Origin: Isoetes taiwanensis
Taxonomy: Eukaryota > Streptophyta > Lycopodiopsida > Isoetales > Isoetaceae
Direction: 5' to 3'
Assembly (NCBI GenBank): GCA_021234155.1
Contig: JAJEKV010000003.1
Location: 31,171,166-31,235,165 of the forward strand
DNA length: 64,000 nt
The notes below the pieces were generated by a model, which saw only the letters and a program-made list of their open reading frames with translations, had not been told where the DNA came from and searched no databases. Position numbers and translations under genes: made by a program. Shown here piece after piece: positions 1 to 12,349 of this stretch. How positions within the stretch are numbered: the stretch's first letter is position 1; the number at the start of each line of letters is the position of its first letter.

Positions 1-2494
1 CCTAGTCTTTTGAGAATTGGTTAAAACATAAGCCAATGGCAAACCATTGCAATACTCATCGAAGGCGATGTGTGTGAAAAGATAGCACCTGCACAAGCAT
101 AACCAATACGAGGCACTTTTCAATCTACTAGCCGAAGACTCTGACATCCGATTTTCGATTCTCTCTACCAGCAATCTGTGCATTATTGAAATATATAGGA
201 TATGAATTCAAATTCATACAACATGTAACTCAAACACATTTATATAGGGTAGCAACTTCTTTATGTTTGGGCAAGTTGCTCTATATTTAATAAGCATCTA
301 GCTAAAAACCACCATTTGAGCTACACACTATTAGATATTTGGTTCAAAAATCGCCAATTGGGTTGCAACCACATTAGAAAAAAATAGGAAAAATGGCCAA
401 TTCAGGCAGGAATGGCCAATTCATTATACTTGTACAAAATTATAGGCCCCTTAAAATTTTCCCAGTCACCGGGCCTATTATATATCATAAAAAAGGGGCC
501 TATTATATATCATCAGAAAGGGATGAGCTTTCCCAGGAGGCTAAGATCACCCGAATTCGACACTGGGTCAAGCAATATGTGCGAAAGAGCGGGGCTGAAA
601 ATCTGTAGGTGCTAGAGGAGGAGATTTGATAGAAGCAGGCACAATGTAATGGCACCGGCAAAGCAATATTAATATACTACCTACTACTAACTAGTGATAT
701 GTGGTATCTGTACGCAGTATCAAAAGCCCGTAAGATTCCAGTGGACTTTATGTGGTAAAACTCCTCAGTTACATGCTTAGGCTGGATTCACATGCACCAT
801 CGCGGCCTTCACCGTCGTGTAAAATGCCACGCCCTTTTACACCCACGTCGCCTACCATCACCAATTTGCAAAGGGTATAACAGGCCCCTCTCCGACCACT
901 GTTGCATGTGAACCCGCTCTTACCGCCTTGGGCTAGGAGCGCTTGACTTTGTTACCTTTTATGAGGCATTCCATTCTGATTTACCTTGAAATGGAGCGAA
1001 AATAAATGAAAGGAGAAATCATCCATTTAAAAAATGCTTGAAATCCCTTTGAGGGGCAGACGTAGTTATCTTGACTGCCAGTTAATCTGCCTGCGAGCTA
1101 TGATACTGTCTCCAAAATCCCACCAGTGGAATCCTCACACCCAAGGTAAGAATATCTTCTGACCTGTGAAGGTGGGTTTTTACTCATTCCCACGACAGAT
1201 TTTCACGCCTTTAGGTACAGGCAGGTCACCAAATCCAATATTGGGTTTCAGGCTTACTCGAACATCAAGTGACACCTTGTCGATGGTCCTAAATTAGGCC
1301 ATTTTTTGTGAAACATCTTCAGGTCTCAAACGTATACACAAAGGAGCAAATTTTAAATCAACCAGAAAAAGATGCTCATTTCACTTCACTTCTTTGATCC
1401 AGGTGATCTGCCATTCAATCACTATTTATTGACTGAACTGGATCAAAAAGACATTTTGCAGATATCAGTTATCGTACATGCTGTCAACATATGCACATAA
1501 CATGGCCCCCGCAAACAGTGGTATTCAGTAATAGATTTCAAGTCCTAACACATTGACACCAAATCACACGACTTTAAAGAGCATCAGCACCATGTATTGA
1601 TTTCAATAAATGCTTCCACCAAGGAGCCAAAATTTTCTTACTCATATATATAAGTAACCAAAGTCTGGTCATGTTACAGGTTACATTAAGATGAAAGCGA
1701 ATGGCAAGGAGACCAGAACCAAAGTGCAGAGTCTCAAAACTAGTAATAAGTGAATTTAGAATGCCAATTTCATACCCAGCCAGCATCATCAGAATATTAC
1801 TTTGGAGAAAGCTAGCCAATTCAAGTTGCCCAGAGACTTTGGCTTCCACCAAATGTATGCCAGATGATATATCTACTTCAGCTAAAGTTGTGCTGAGGAA
1901 ACAGCCAAACTAAACCACAGCGTTATTTTTGATGTTTAGTCCACATGCAGCTATGCCCTTTAGACACATTTAACATGCTGTTGATTTTGAGAAAGGAAAA
2001 TGGAACATATCAGTACATGTTGCATAAAGTAAATTACAGATGATCTGTTTCTCAGCAGGCCCCTTGCAATCAGTCCCACCTGTAAAAAAGTTATAAAGTG
2101 AGCTATACGTTTCTGGACGGATGAGAAATCTCAAATGTGAGCCAGTAAGTAATAAATCTTACCTATTGAGTTGTATATTTTGTAATGCAATGCAGGCAGT
2201 TCTGAAGCATAGCCTTCTGATTATTAGAAAGCTAGATCTGTCCACTTCCTTGAAGCTCTATTACCAACGTACCCCACCAACAGAAAGATGCTGAAAGCAG
2301 CTTTTGTACAGATTTTTTATTTTTATTTATACTGTTTTCTGTTTGCTTTTCCAGGTTTATATTTTGAACAAGGTCTCAAGAGATTATAAGGACACAATGG
2401 AAAATGAACAAAGCTCGAGATGGTTTAGGAAAGAAAAAGTGGAAGATAAAAACTTCTGATCTCCAATCCGATGAGGCAAGGCTTCCTGATGTAG
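1..2494. other. AT-rich flank and DUF789 3' region, no recognised gene
   Basis: I see no recognisable coding domain here. Short open frames on both strands lack codon or family signals. The right part, from about 2300 to 2494, is probably the 3' untranslated region of the minus-strand DUF789 gene: read on the minus strand, an AATAAA-rich tract lies near 2310-2335, about 160-185 bases past the stop codon. Confidence 0.5.
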
Positions 2495-4296
2495 TTATTT
2501 ACGAGAAGGACTACGGGACATAAAAAACTCGAAGTCAGGATGTCTAACACACAGGGCCTTTAGCCAGGAGTCTGCTGAGCCTTGGAGTTCAGATGCAAGC
2601 TGTTTCTCTGTTGTTCCTGCTGAGGTCCAAAATGCTCCTCTAAGTTTATATGATGCAAGACCAAAAGGATGCAGTGCAATCTTCTTCATATTCTGCTCAA
2701 ATACCACTTGGCTGGCAGCTTGTCCCATGCTGCCACTCTGGTGGAAAGTGGGGCTTGTCGGGCCAAATCCATCCTCTGCATAAGATTAAAATCATTTTAT
2801 TAATAATCCTATGCTTTCCAAGCATATTGCTTATTAGATTTCTGTGATGAAAAATAGCTGACCTCCTAGTGGAGTAGAAAGTGAATGGAATGTCAAGAAA
2901 CAAGTAGCAAGATCTCGCAATGTAGGTCCTGTAGGTATTCGATATATGGGATACCTGAAACCAAAAGAAAAATAATATCTGGTTAAAAAGTTTCAAAACT
3001 TCCAACCACAGGAGAAAAGATATGTTTCCAACCACTACAGCAATCAACCAGCCTTTATGGTGCATTTCAAAATTACCATATTCTACTCGTATTCTTAAAA
3101 GGAGATGATACCATAATTCCAAAATATTTCCATACCATGCTATAGACATCCAACTTGTAGGCATTAGTTCAAAGCTCCGAATAGTCCTCAGTTCAGGCCA
3201 AGTCCTGGCTAGATCTGATATCTGAACATAATCAAACAAACAATCAGAAACAGAGCCTACCACATAGAACGTTCTACCAATGTGGTTAACACACGACTCA
3301 CTTTATCGAGGAGTGGAACTCGACTGTAGGGTGCAGATTCCTCAAAATATTGAAGAAGCAATTGTCCCCTTTTTTCTTCCCTATTATCTTCACAGGGATC
3401 TATCCCACTGAGAGAGAGTCCACTTAGCCTTGAATTTATTTGTGTGTTACAGCCACATATACTCTCCCAGATAGTTCTACCGTGGTGATTATTGTGGTGA
3501 TCCCTCCCATGATCCACAGCTCCATCACTCTCATTGTCACTACTTGCCTCACTACTAGTATCGGAACGAAAATCGCCATCACTTGCATCACTTTCATCTC
3601 CATATTTCCTTCATAATAGTCAGATCGGTTAGTGATATGAAAATCTTTCAAGACAAAGAGCATTAGAACACCTTGACCTACCTGAAATTGAAGCGACTGC
3701 CAGAATGTGTATACAATTGGAGAGCAGACAAATATGGCACATAGTATTGTACTACAGTGTCCTCTCCATTCAGAACAAGCGGCACTCCAGCACCATAAGC
3801 ACTGCACTCATCGAAAGAATCCCAAAGGTCCCCAAGGGTGAAGTAGTTAACACATTCAGTGTCAGCAGGCCTGCATCTTTGTAAGGCTTTATCCCACATG
3901 CAAGTCTGCAGATAATGAAAAAAACAGACATCTTAGTTAGAGTAACATCCAGAAAGGAACAAAGGAAACTGATTTTTGTAATTTTTCACTTCCGAAATAA
4001 GGTAGAATAAAAGATACCTTGGGCAGTTGTTGTAGCTGTACTTTGGGTGTTGTATATTTCAGAAACTGATTAATATTGGAAACATTTGTTCGTGTGGGCT
4101 CTGCCATACCCGATTCCCCTTCCGATCCTCCTTCACGATTCTTCATTTTCTTAGATAAAGAAGAAACCGCAGGCGGCTGCAATGTGCTCTGACTACTGAC
4201 GCGTAACTTTCCCTGCTCTTTTTTGAGGCGATGAGCAGCCTGTGCCTCTGCTTCCCGATTATAAACGCTCCGTCCATCCTTTAATGAGATGGACAT
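2495..4296 (-). CDS. DUF789 family protein, six exons, complete
   Basis: The gene encodes a plant DUF789 protein of 422 residues; the family's biochemical role is unknown to me. Exons on the minus strand are 4296-4018, 3905-3682, 3608-3302, 3221-3136, 2954-2863 and 2775-2495. Phases agree at all five introns (GT at every donor, AG at every acceptor), and the total is 1269 nt including the stop. Family signatures in order are [11 protein letters not shown] near residue 80, [18 protein letters not shown] near 110, [15 protein letters not shown], an acidic Ser-rich stretch around 170-200, a segment ending PLLDK, then [12 protein letters not shown] and [15 protein letters not shown], and a C-terminal [10 protein letters not shown]...HPDFEFF. 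The start is the first in-frame ATG after an upstream stop. An open frame continues upstream to a TTG, but no ATG lies there. An unseen 5' non-coding exon is possible. The intron 5 donor (GTCAGC) is weak but keeps the frame. The gene appears intact. Confidence 0.93.
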
Positions 4297-7215
4297 GGAG
4301 TCCGACTTCCGACTCCCCTCAATTTTGGAGTACCTTCTGACTCCGTTCTTTACTTCCACAGCACGATTGATCAAAGCTAAGAAATTGATACCTGGATAAC
4401 TGAACTAGATCTAACCTGCTAATTTTACTGATCAAATCGCCCAACTGTGCTTCTAAAGCTCCGATTCCAGAGCTCCCAACTGAAATAAAAGCTGATCGGA
4501 TCAAATTCCCCAAAAGCTCTTACTATTATTGGACCAACGGAAGCAAATTCTGCTGAAGAATGCGGATAAATTAGGACTGGGGCTAAATTGGGCGATAAAT
4601 TGCAAAAACAACTGCGATCAAAAGCGGAAGAAATCTGAGAGTCACGACGATCAAGCTGCGGGAGAAAAAACGACGATCGGGCTGCAAATTTTGGACACAG
4701 ACGCCACGGCTCGAAGACGACGAAAGGATTACTCAGACGACTGGAAATGCCAATATACAATAGCCGGTCTTCGCCATGGCCTGGTTCTAGAACTCACCAT
4801 GCTTTCACCAGGCAAACCACTGTGATCACGCCACGTGTCCCCGCCAGATCAATCCACGCCATTCGCTAGTCAAACCTCAATGCGTCTTATCGTGCCACGA
4901 GGAGATGAAATTAACACGGAGATATAAGAATCAAATTAACCGAATTGAGTACGAGTTTAGGGTCCGGAGAGGTGGATTGTATAAGAGACTGGGGTCCGGG
5001 GCCTACCGTTTTTTCTCCCCAATAATCTGGTGGGGTGCTGACGTGGCGGGATGGGAATATCTCTGGGGCATATTCGATGTAGCTTTCATTCACAGTTTGT
5101 GGTGGATATAATTTGTGGGTTTTTTTCTATCTATCTATCTATCTATTTTCCGCGTCGCACCTTGGGAATAAATAATGTCAAGACCATGTCAAGACCTTGC
5201 ATGTTCTACCTGCATGTTCTACCCTTGTTTGCCTCCCGACGCATATCTACCTCCGTATCTCTGCAACTCCCCTGCCAGAGATTTAACAACTCATTCTTCA
5301 CATAAACAATCCTTCTTCCCATGTACAATTCATATATAAGTCCCTGTGTTACTTCCCAATCCTAAAACAACTTGTTATTTGTCCTTAATCAAGTCTCGGT
5401 TTCTTGCTATATCTCATCAGTCACCCGTGCGCTCGGTAAACTCATGAAGCCATGTCTTGCTCTACATGAGCTTCCGATTAATTATCTTTCTTATGTACAT
5501 TACAGTTAAAATACCAACTAATAATAGTTTTTATATACATTACCTTTGCATTCAATGTAAGGTGGTTGGGGCAAGAGCCAACAAAGCAATCGTAGTGTGT
5601 GATGTGCGCATTACATGTTTAAACAGACCCTGTCAATGTAGTATAACGTGAAAATTTGTTTCTTCTCCTTGAATATACCCTTGGGACGTAAGAAATTGCA
5701 TCTTCTTCTTAAATATACCCTTGAATTAACTTACAAGTCTAAACAAGCTAGAATTTAATTCATGAAAGGTTTCTAGAAAGGTTTCTACATATCTTGCAAC
5801 CCAAATACAAGATAAGTTAAATATTGCATAGGGGTCAACCTTATATTAGGAGTTAAGAACAATGTATAAGTGTACACGCTCTAATATATATGTAGCCTAA
5901 TAATAACAAACAAAATGTGAACCGAATTAGCTTTGTTACTTTTTTGTAGAGATAAACTTAAATCTTACACACAACATTGACAAGACATTAAAGGTTATGC
6001 TTATGTCACGTGCAAAACTCACATAGATGAGACATAAGATGACGTGCAAAGCATGACGTTGTGTCGTTCATTGAGAATAACATACTACCTACAATTTAAT
6101 AACCATAGCTTATATTTATATCGCCGACCTGCAACACACAAAGAGAATGAACTTGTGGTGTATAACAATATCATAGACATTACAATAATGACTTTGTGAA
6201 GGAAGAAGACCAACTAAAATAACAACTTTAACTTTTCTACGCATTCTAACAAATGCATAATATTACTAGAATTGTAAATTATAGCATTGGGGCAACCTAA
6301 CAATTCTAGAACGATTATTCAACATCATCATGCCGTCTGTAACATCAAAATTTGCCGTGTGGATGATCTTTTAGTTAACAAAATTTAATAGATGAAGATA
6401 TTGGATGAACAATCTAACCCTGGCATCCTATTCTAGATGGAACAAAAAATCCTATTGTACGTGCTCAACCTATTTACAAGTTGATGAAAATCATTGTAAT
6501 CTATCATTTACAAGAAATTTATTGCGGCCGCCGCGGACATTTCTCTTTTCTAAAACCATTATTAGGGAGACTTTTGTGAGTATGTGAGACATGACAATGT
6601 GCAAATTGGACCCAAAATTATAGCTTCTTATACAGATCATCAAATTGCTTCAATAACAATATCTTTATAGTCGTGCTCTTTCTTAGAGAAAATGTTATCA
6701 TGTTACCTGACACTGAATTAAAATGCATCTATAAAAGTTGTCCCACATAGGAGTCTGGTTTTCCTTCCCCACTACAATTTAATGCTTAAATCCAAGGTGA
6801 TCCAATCCTCTAATAAATCTTTGTTCTACCTCCTTGTCTATTTTGTACCTTGAATCAGAACTTAGTTCAAAATCATGCGTGAATCGACTTATAAGTTAGA
6901 TGGGGTCCTATTCTTCACTATTCTATACAAAACCTAAAAACAAACTAGTCTTTCTCAAATCAATACCTCTTGGAAGAAAGAGCAAATATTTCGCTAACAT
7001 TTTGGTTTGATGCTTGGCATCCATAAACAAATTTATTTGTTTGAATATGTAGCACAATAACAGGGGGTTACTTTTAGATTTTTATACGTTTTTTCACATG
7101 GTTTTTCTATGATTTCGTTGTTGTATTCGTTGAGGTGTACTAAATAGTATTTCTAGAGTGCACCATTTATGGGCCGTTGATTTTCGTTGGTGGGAACAAT
7201 CCGAGGGTTGTTGTC
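4297..7215. other. DUF789 upstream region and AT-rich spacer
   Basis: The stretch 4297-4900 should contain the 5' leader and promoter of the minus-strand DUF789 gene. It is richer in GC than the DNA to its right. A (CTAT)n microsatellite lies at about 5127-5147. From 5150 to 7215 I see only AT-rich sequence with no convincing coding frame, RNA gene or mobile element. Confidence 0.45.
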
Positions 7216-7217
7216 TT

Positions 7218-7376
7218 TCTCTGCATGTGTTTGTGCATGAACACTGCGCATGTGTATGCATGTGCATGTGCATATGCATGTGCATGTGTGTGCATGTGCA
7301 TGTGTATTGTGCAAGTGCAAGTGCAAGTGCATGTGCATGTGTGCATGTATATGCATGTGTGCATATGCATGTGTAC
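7218..7376. repeat. TGCATG-type low-complexity repeat
   Basis: The stretch is built of alternating TGCATG, TGTGCATG and GTGCAA units. Because the unit is nearly self-complementary, all frames on both strands stay open and give Cys/Met/His-rich translations. Those frames are a composition artefact, not genes. Confidence 0.85.
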
Positions 7377-8193
7377 TTGCCCTCTTGGATTCTTATTGCC
7401 GGAGTGGATTTTACTACCACGAGATGGATTTTTTGCTCACACTTACAAAGGTATTTGTTTTTAATGTTTCTTGCTTAGCATAATGTTTTTTTTTTTTTAC
7501 GAGGTATTGGTTTCCGATTCTACAATGTGGTGCTGCAAAACCCCTTTTGTTTCCTTCCTAAGATTTGCCGCATTCAAGTTTAGGCCCTCTGTTTGCTTCC
7601 AACTCTTGGATATTCCCGCTGCCGGATTGTTCATAGTAGCCGACCTTTAGCTTCAATCAACAAATGGATTCTTATGCATACAACAGGCGGATTATTCCCA
7701 CTTTTCCATGTCAATGAGATCGGTCAAACGGTGGCCACAAGAATGCATTTATATTGTAGGTTTGGAACTTTAATCAAACCGTAAGGTGAATCATGCATTA
7801 CCTTTAAGCTAGAGATGGAGCATCCAAAATCATATGGATTGATAAACAATGGTGTCATTGCAGAAAGAGAAATAGTTGTAGCGGAAGTAACAATATGTAG
7901 CATAATAGCAGGGGTTTTCTTTGTGTTGCAAACTTTATGACTTTTTTTTAATAAGGGATCAATGGGCTTCTATCTTTATGGTAAATTTTACTTATGTTCT
8001 ATTTGTTTTATTGTGATCAAATTCAAAAGCTACGCTGTGTGATGAAAGCCTCAAATGAATTCTAGTTTTTTCTCGGGTTTGAATTCTAAAGTTTTTGTCA
8101 CAGGAAGTCCCTAAGGCCCCGAGGGGCCAAAAGTTTTTTGCAACACAAACCATTAACATCCAACATATATAAAAAAATCCCCAACATATATAA
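7377..8193. other. AT-rich spacer without recognised gene
   Basis: No coding, RNA or repeat signal was found. Two short similar motifs (CAATAACAGGGG near 7055 and CATAATAGCAGGGG near 7900) may be remnants of a dispersed repeat, but they are too short to call. Confidence 0.3.
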
Positions 8194-8717
8194 CAAACAA
8201 TACATAACAACCATTGACATTAACAATCAACACATAACTACCATTGACATTAATTAACACAACCATTGGGTCCAACACATTTAAATTAAAATCCCCTTAA
8301 ACCCCCTTTGGTTTGGGTGCATATTCACACGGGGTGACGTGGGTTAAACAGAGCCTTCATAATTGTATTTTGCACGCATTTAAATCAACACCATATAGTA
8401 TTCTCGCTTGAAATCTTATAGTATTTTTGCCGAATCTTGTTATACAAGATAGCAAATTTTGTACTTGCATACCCCACAAACGAGGAACTTTATGTACGGT
8501 ATAGATTAAGGAATAAGGGGCGAATATGCCTATCCAACAGCTCTCGTTGCCCGGAGTCACCCCCCGTGTGAATATGCACCCAAACCAAAGGGGGTTTAAG
8601 GGGGATTTTAATTTAAATGTGTTGGACCCAATGGTTGTGTTAATTAATGTCAATGGTAGTTATGTGTTGATTGTTAATGTCAATGGTTGTTATGTGTTGG
8701 TTGTTATGTGTTGTTTG
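8194..8717. repeat. Long inverted repeat (foldback or MITE-like element)
   Basis: Left arm 8194-8338 and right arm 8556-8717 are near-perfect reverse complements. For example CACCCAAACCAAAGGGGGTT at the start of the right arm matches the end of the left arm. They differ by a few bases plus a 16-17 bp insertion (an extra TTGGTTGTTATGTG-like unit) near the outer end of the right arm. The unique loop is about 217 bp. There is no coding capacity, and I found no clear flanking target duplication. A transcript crossing it would form a hairpin of about 145 bp. Confidence 0.85.
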
Positions 8718-9765
8718 AAATAAAGTATTGCCACATATGAGCTTTGACCGAAACTTTCATTGGACCGAGCATAAACCTAGGTATGAATCTCGATCTAGAC
8801 TGCCATTTACTCGGACATAATAGTACACAATTTTTATTTCACCATAGGCTCAAGGCAAGTTATATTGTTCTCGTTTATGAGCTCTTGTACGCATTTCTTA
8901 CTCAAATGCTAATATTCTAATACTCATTTTTCCCACGTTTTGAGATCCAAAAACATTATTTTCAATACATTATAGACTTTTTGTCAAACAAAATCATCTA
9001 AGATGGCGTATAATTTCAAATCTAAAGAAAGAAAATTGGCTGGATTTTAATTTAATAAAATTGGTACACTGATAGTATGGTCCTGCAATGCAAATGGGTT
9101 CTTCTGAACTTTGTGTATGACAAAGCATGTTGGGCAAATTAAGTGCAAAAAGGAAGGACACAAGATTCTATGCTAGTAGAAAAAGAGAGAACAAAGCATG
9201 CTCGTCAAATTAACCTTGGGCCTATTGCTGCTACGAAAATTACAATAACAATTCTGCAGGTCTCGACTCTAGTAAAAAGAAGTGCATCAAACTAAAACCC
9301 AAAATTACCTGTGGCGTTTTGCATTAGTAGAATTATTCAGGCCCTTTATGGAATGATTGTTGCACTGTCATTACACGACTAGTTCTATTGCATTATATTG
9401 ATGTAGATCCTAGGCACTGCAAGTAAATCAAAGCAAAATTTATTCTACAAACTAAATACAGGTTGTGAGCCACAAATGCAAAGAAAGACAAAGTATATAG
9501 TTATCACAAAAGGATTGGGCATAGAAACATACAAATATTTAAATAGTTCAAAATACAATAGCAACTGGAGTTGGCGTTGCAACATGCAACAATAGCAACA
9601 GGCGCAATATCCAACAGATCAAATTCCCAAAATTACCTGTGGCATTTTGAAATCACTTAGCCCTATATGAAAGAAACTGATAAACTGCTCCATCATACTA
9701 TTGGTCCTATGGATGAAATCTGGATAAATGTATGCAAACATGCATGGCAGTGAAGACCTAGGCGA
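8718..9765. other. AT-rich spacer without recognised gene
   Basis: No convincing gene, RNA or element boundary is visible. A short phrase, CAAAATTACCTGTGGC, occurs near 9300 and again near 9630, suggesting a degraded local duplication. Confidence 0.3.
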
Positions 9766-10290
9766 AGGAATAGAATAGAATAGTTTTTTTAACGTCCACG
9801 GAGACCAATAGGTCATGGGACCCATACAATGGGCTAGTACAATCATTACTACTAGGATTAAAAAACCCCTGCCTCGAAAGGTTTTCAAGGGAAAAACCTT
9901 TGCAGTAATGATGATACTAGACAAGCTTAGATAATGACTACTGAGGGCTCAGTAATTGCAGACGTTTATCTAGAACCTCAAGTATGTATAATGCCAAGTC
10001 ATGCACAGATGGTGCGCTGAGAAGTTGTGGAAGCGTGGAATGGAATACTAAGGTCGAAAAATGATTCCGGACTATCTCAAAAGCAGGGCAACTCAGAAGA
10101 GTATGGCTTTCATCTTCAATAACTTGTAATTGGCAACAGGCACATAGTCTCGCTTCTCGCGGCAATTGCGGCCGCTCCCATCTACCTGTCTCAATCCGTA
10201 GCCTGTGGGATCCCGTGCGAATTGATGCAATAGCTACAAGCTTGTTCCTGGACAATGAAGGAACTCCACTGTGTTTTTCAATCTAGAGGC
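9766..10290 (-). mobile_element. LINE 3' fragment (hairpin/TTCTA-tail family)
   Basis: Read on the minus strand this is the last part of a non-LTR retrotransposon. It encodes the C-terminus of ORF2 (10255-9938), including a Cys/His segment CACCQLQ...ESHTLLSCP of the type at the end of LINE ORF2. A 3' UTR follows with GGTTTTTCCC...GAAAACC, then TGGGTCCCATGACC TATT GGTCTCCGTGG, then a tail of (TTCTA)n. The tail sits at the low-coordinate end, which fixes the orientation. The 5' part is missing, as expected for incomplete reverse transcription. The same 3' end recurs at 26.4 and 34.8 kb, and a TTCC-tailed relative at 17.4 and 35.5 kb. Confidence 0.85.
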
Positions 10291-10717
10291 CACCACTTGG
10301 GAATCTAAACCCTATTTTCTGCCTACCTGACGTTAACTATCAAAACCGAAAAAAAAAATCACGTGTTAGAAACTTAAACAAACATAATTCAGAGCTTCTT
10401 GTTCATGAAAACGATGAAAATATTTATATATTGATATGAATATGTACCTGAAATATGTCCCACATATTAATGACAGGGAGCCAGACCTAGGCTGGACACC
10501 AATCCACTTGCCATCCTTGCAAATCTGTAGGTCTCCTACATTGTTTATACAATATAAATCATGCTATTGGGATTAGAATGGGGGTAAATGCCCAGACAAT
10601 GAGATGGCCTTGGACATGGTGGATAATAGTTCCATCTCATACTAGCTGAAGATTTCTCAAAAGGTTGAGTATACCTGCTCTGTTCTAGCCCAAGACTAAT
10701 AGAAAGAAGCTCCACAC

Positions 10718-10920
10718 TGTTAGCGAAACTGCCTATATTGGGAAGGCAGCCTGCTTTTATAAAAAGGCAACATGAGCTCTTTTTATCTTTAATCTTTTTC
10801 CTTGGATGTACCTTTTATGGCACCTATTTATTGTAATACATATCATTCAATATATGTGTCTTCTATTGTGGTGCATACCTCTCTCTCTCGTATTTTCTTA
10901 GTAAACTAGCAAATTTAACA
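10718..10920 (+). repeat. 5' LTR of Copia element
   Basis: The LTR starts TGTTAGCG and ends TTTAACA. It contains a pyrimidine-rich CTCTCTCTCTCG stretch and a TTATTGTAATACA tract near the expected polyadenylation region. It matches 14744-14951 at most positions; the differences imply an insertion old enough to have accumulated mutations. Confidence 0.93.
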
Positions 10921-10932
10921 TGGTATCAGAGC
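10921..10932 (+). other. Primer-binding site, initiator tRNA-Met
   Basis: TGGTATCAGAGC directly follows the 5' LTR. This is the standard plant Copia priming site complementary to the 3' end of initiator methionine tRNA. The same motif occurs on the minus strand at 31174-31185 in the second Copia element. Confidence 0.93.
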
Positions 10933-10949
10933 TTGTATCTGGTTCTGGA

Positions 10950-12160
10950 GTGGTTGTGATTTTTCGAGGGCTCACTGGGACAAAAACTTTATATGTATTC
11001 TCTAGAGCTAGATATCCAGCTTGGAAGATTAAGATGGAACTCGTCCTGCAAAGCGAAAAGCTTTTTGAAATTGGAAGAACCTTCCTCCAATGCAGCCAGT
11101 TGATGCAACTACTGGCAATCTGGTTTTGAATGGTGCTGCATATGATGCTTGGGTTAAGAATATAGATGACTGAAATGAAAAAGATCAAATAGCGCTAGCA
11201 CTGATTCTTTATGCTATCAAGGAATCCATTTTAATGGATGCTAAGGATTTTGTTACTTCTAGTGATGTTTGGAAGTATTTGGAAAAAATCTACATGAAGA
11301 AGACTATGCATGAAGTGATTAGTCTTCTCAAAGATCTTACATCATTACAATATCATTTGAATGATTCATTTGATGAGCATGTGGACAAGTAATGCTTCTT
11401 GGAGCATTATCTTCTGTTGATGCTAGTATCCCACATGATCAACATGTTGTCCATTTTTTGAGTCTGCCAGAAGAGTTACAGACCCTTACGACCGTGTTAG
11501 CCAATAAAAAAGCTATGGCCTTAGACCGAACTTGTGAATCACTAAAAGGTGGGGTTCGAAAGTTGCAAAGGCAATCGATGCATAAAGATCAAGCTTTTCT
11601 TGTTGATAGTAAGAAACGAGGTCGAGAAGATGAAAAGGCACAAAGCGCACTTACAGTCATGGTAGAAGATGGAGTCGTGGTGGTGATAGATAACAATTGG
11701 CTAGACTTGACCAATCTAAGTTAGAGACTGTTTGTGCCTATTGTAAAAAGACGAATCATGTTGAAAGCGAATGTTATTATAAATGCTTTATTAATGAGAT
11801 TTACTCCAGGCAATCCGAGATGGACCTCATATTCCAGATGAACATGCAAGTGTTGCATGTGATGAAGCTTCCGAAGCCGCTTTTTCTACAGAAACTGTTG
11901 TTTCCATGGCTATTGATGCCGGTGCAACACAGTACATGACTTTTCATAAGCACTGGTTGAAGAATTACAGCCCACTTCAAGTTAGGAAACTTGTGTTTCT
12001 TGGTGATATCAGGACCCCTGAGGTCAAAGGCATTGGAGATATTCATGTTGATACTTCCAGTGATGTGCAAGTCTTGCGTGGCATTTTATATGTACCTGGT
12101 TTATGCCAAAATCTTAGACTTGCTGGTCTTGGTCTATCATGTTACAGAATTCTTAATGGC
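10950..12160 (+). pseudogene. Copia gag and protease remnants
   Basis: Broken frames cover the capsid part of gag, e.g. SLPEELQTLTTVLANKKAM around 11462-11520. A zinc knuckle CAYCKKTNHVESEC follows near 11733-11775 with intact C-x2-C-x4-H-x4-C spacing. An aspartic protease with active site IDAGATQYMT lies near 11909-11938, followed by a segment of the type that precedes GAG-pre-integrase. Stops and frame changes separate these parts, so no functional polyprotein is possible. Confidence 0.8.
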
Positions 12161-12349
12161 TAGTGTGTTTAGCAAATATCACAACTTATTATTGTTTAAT
12201 GTCAACCATAAGGACCTGATTCTTCTACTTTCTTCAATGCTCAATGTAATTTATGAATATACACCTTATGAACAGTGTATTCTGCAATGCCGAAACACAT
12301 CTTCGATCCAATTGTTCAAGACGATTCCAGCATAGATCGGCCTTAGACC

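Noticed and set aside
393-615. Two overlapping short frames
   Set aside because: No domain, no codon bias and no conserved context. AT-rich chance frames.
4297-4374. Longer DUF789 N-terminus starting at a TTG
   Set aside because: Plants need ATG, and none occurs in this frame before the upstream stop. The first ATG is at 4296.
4529-5111. Plus-strand frames upstream of DUF789
   Set aside because: They lie in the leader and promoter of the opposite-strand gene and encode nothing recognisable.
7153-7483. Overlapping Cys/Met/His-rich open frames on both strands
   Set aside because: They arise from the TGCATG-type microsatellite, which contains no stop codons in any frame.
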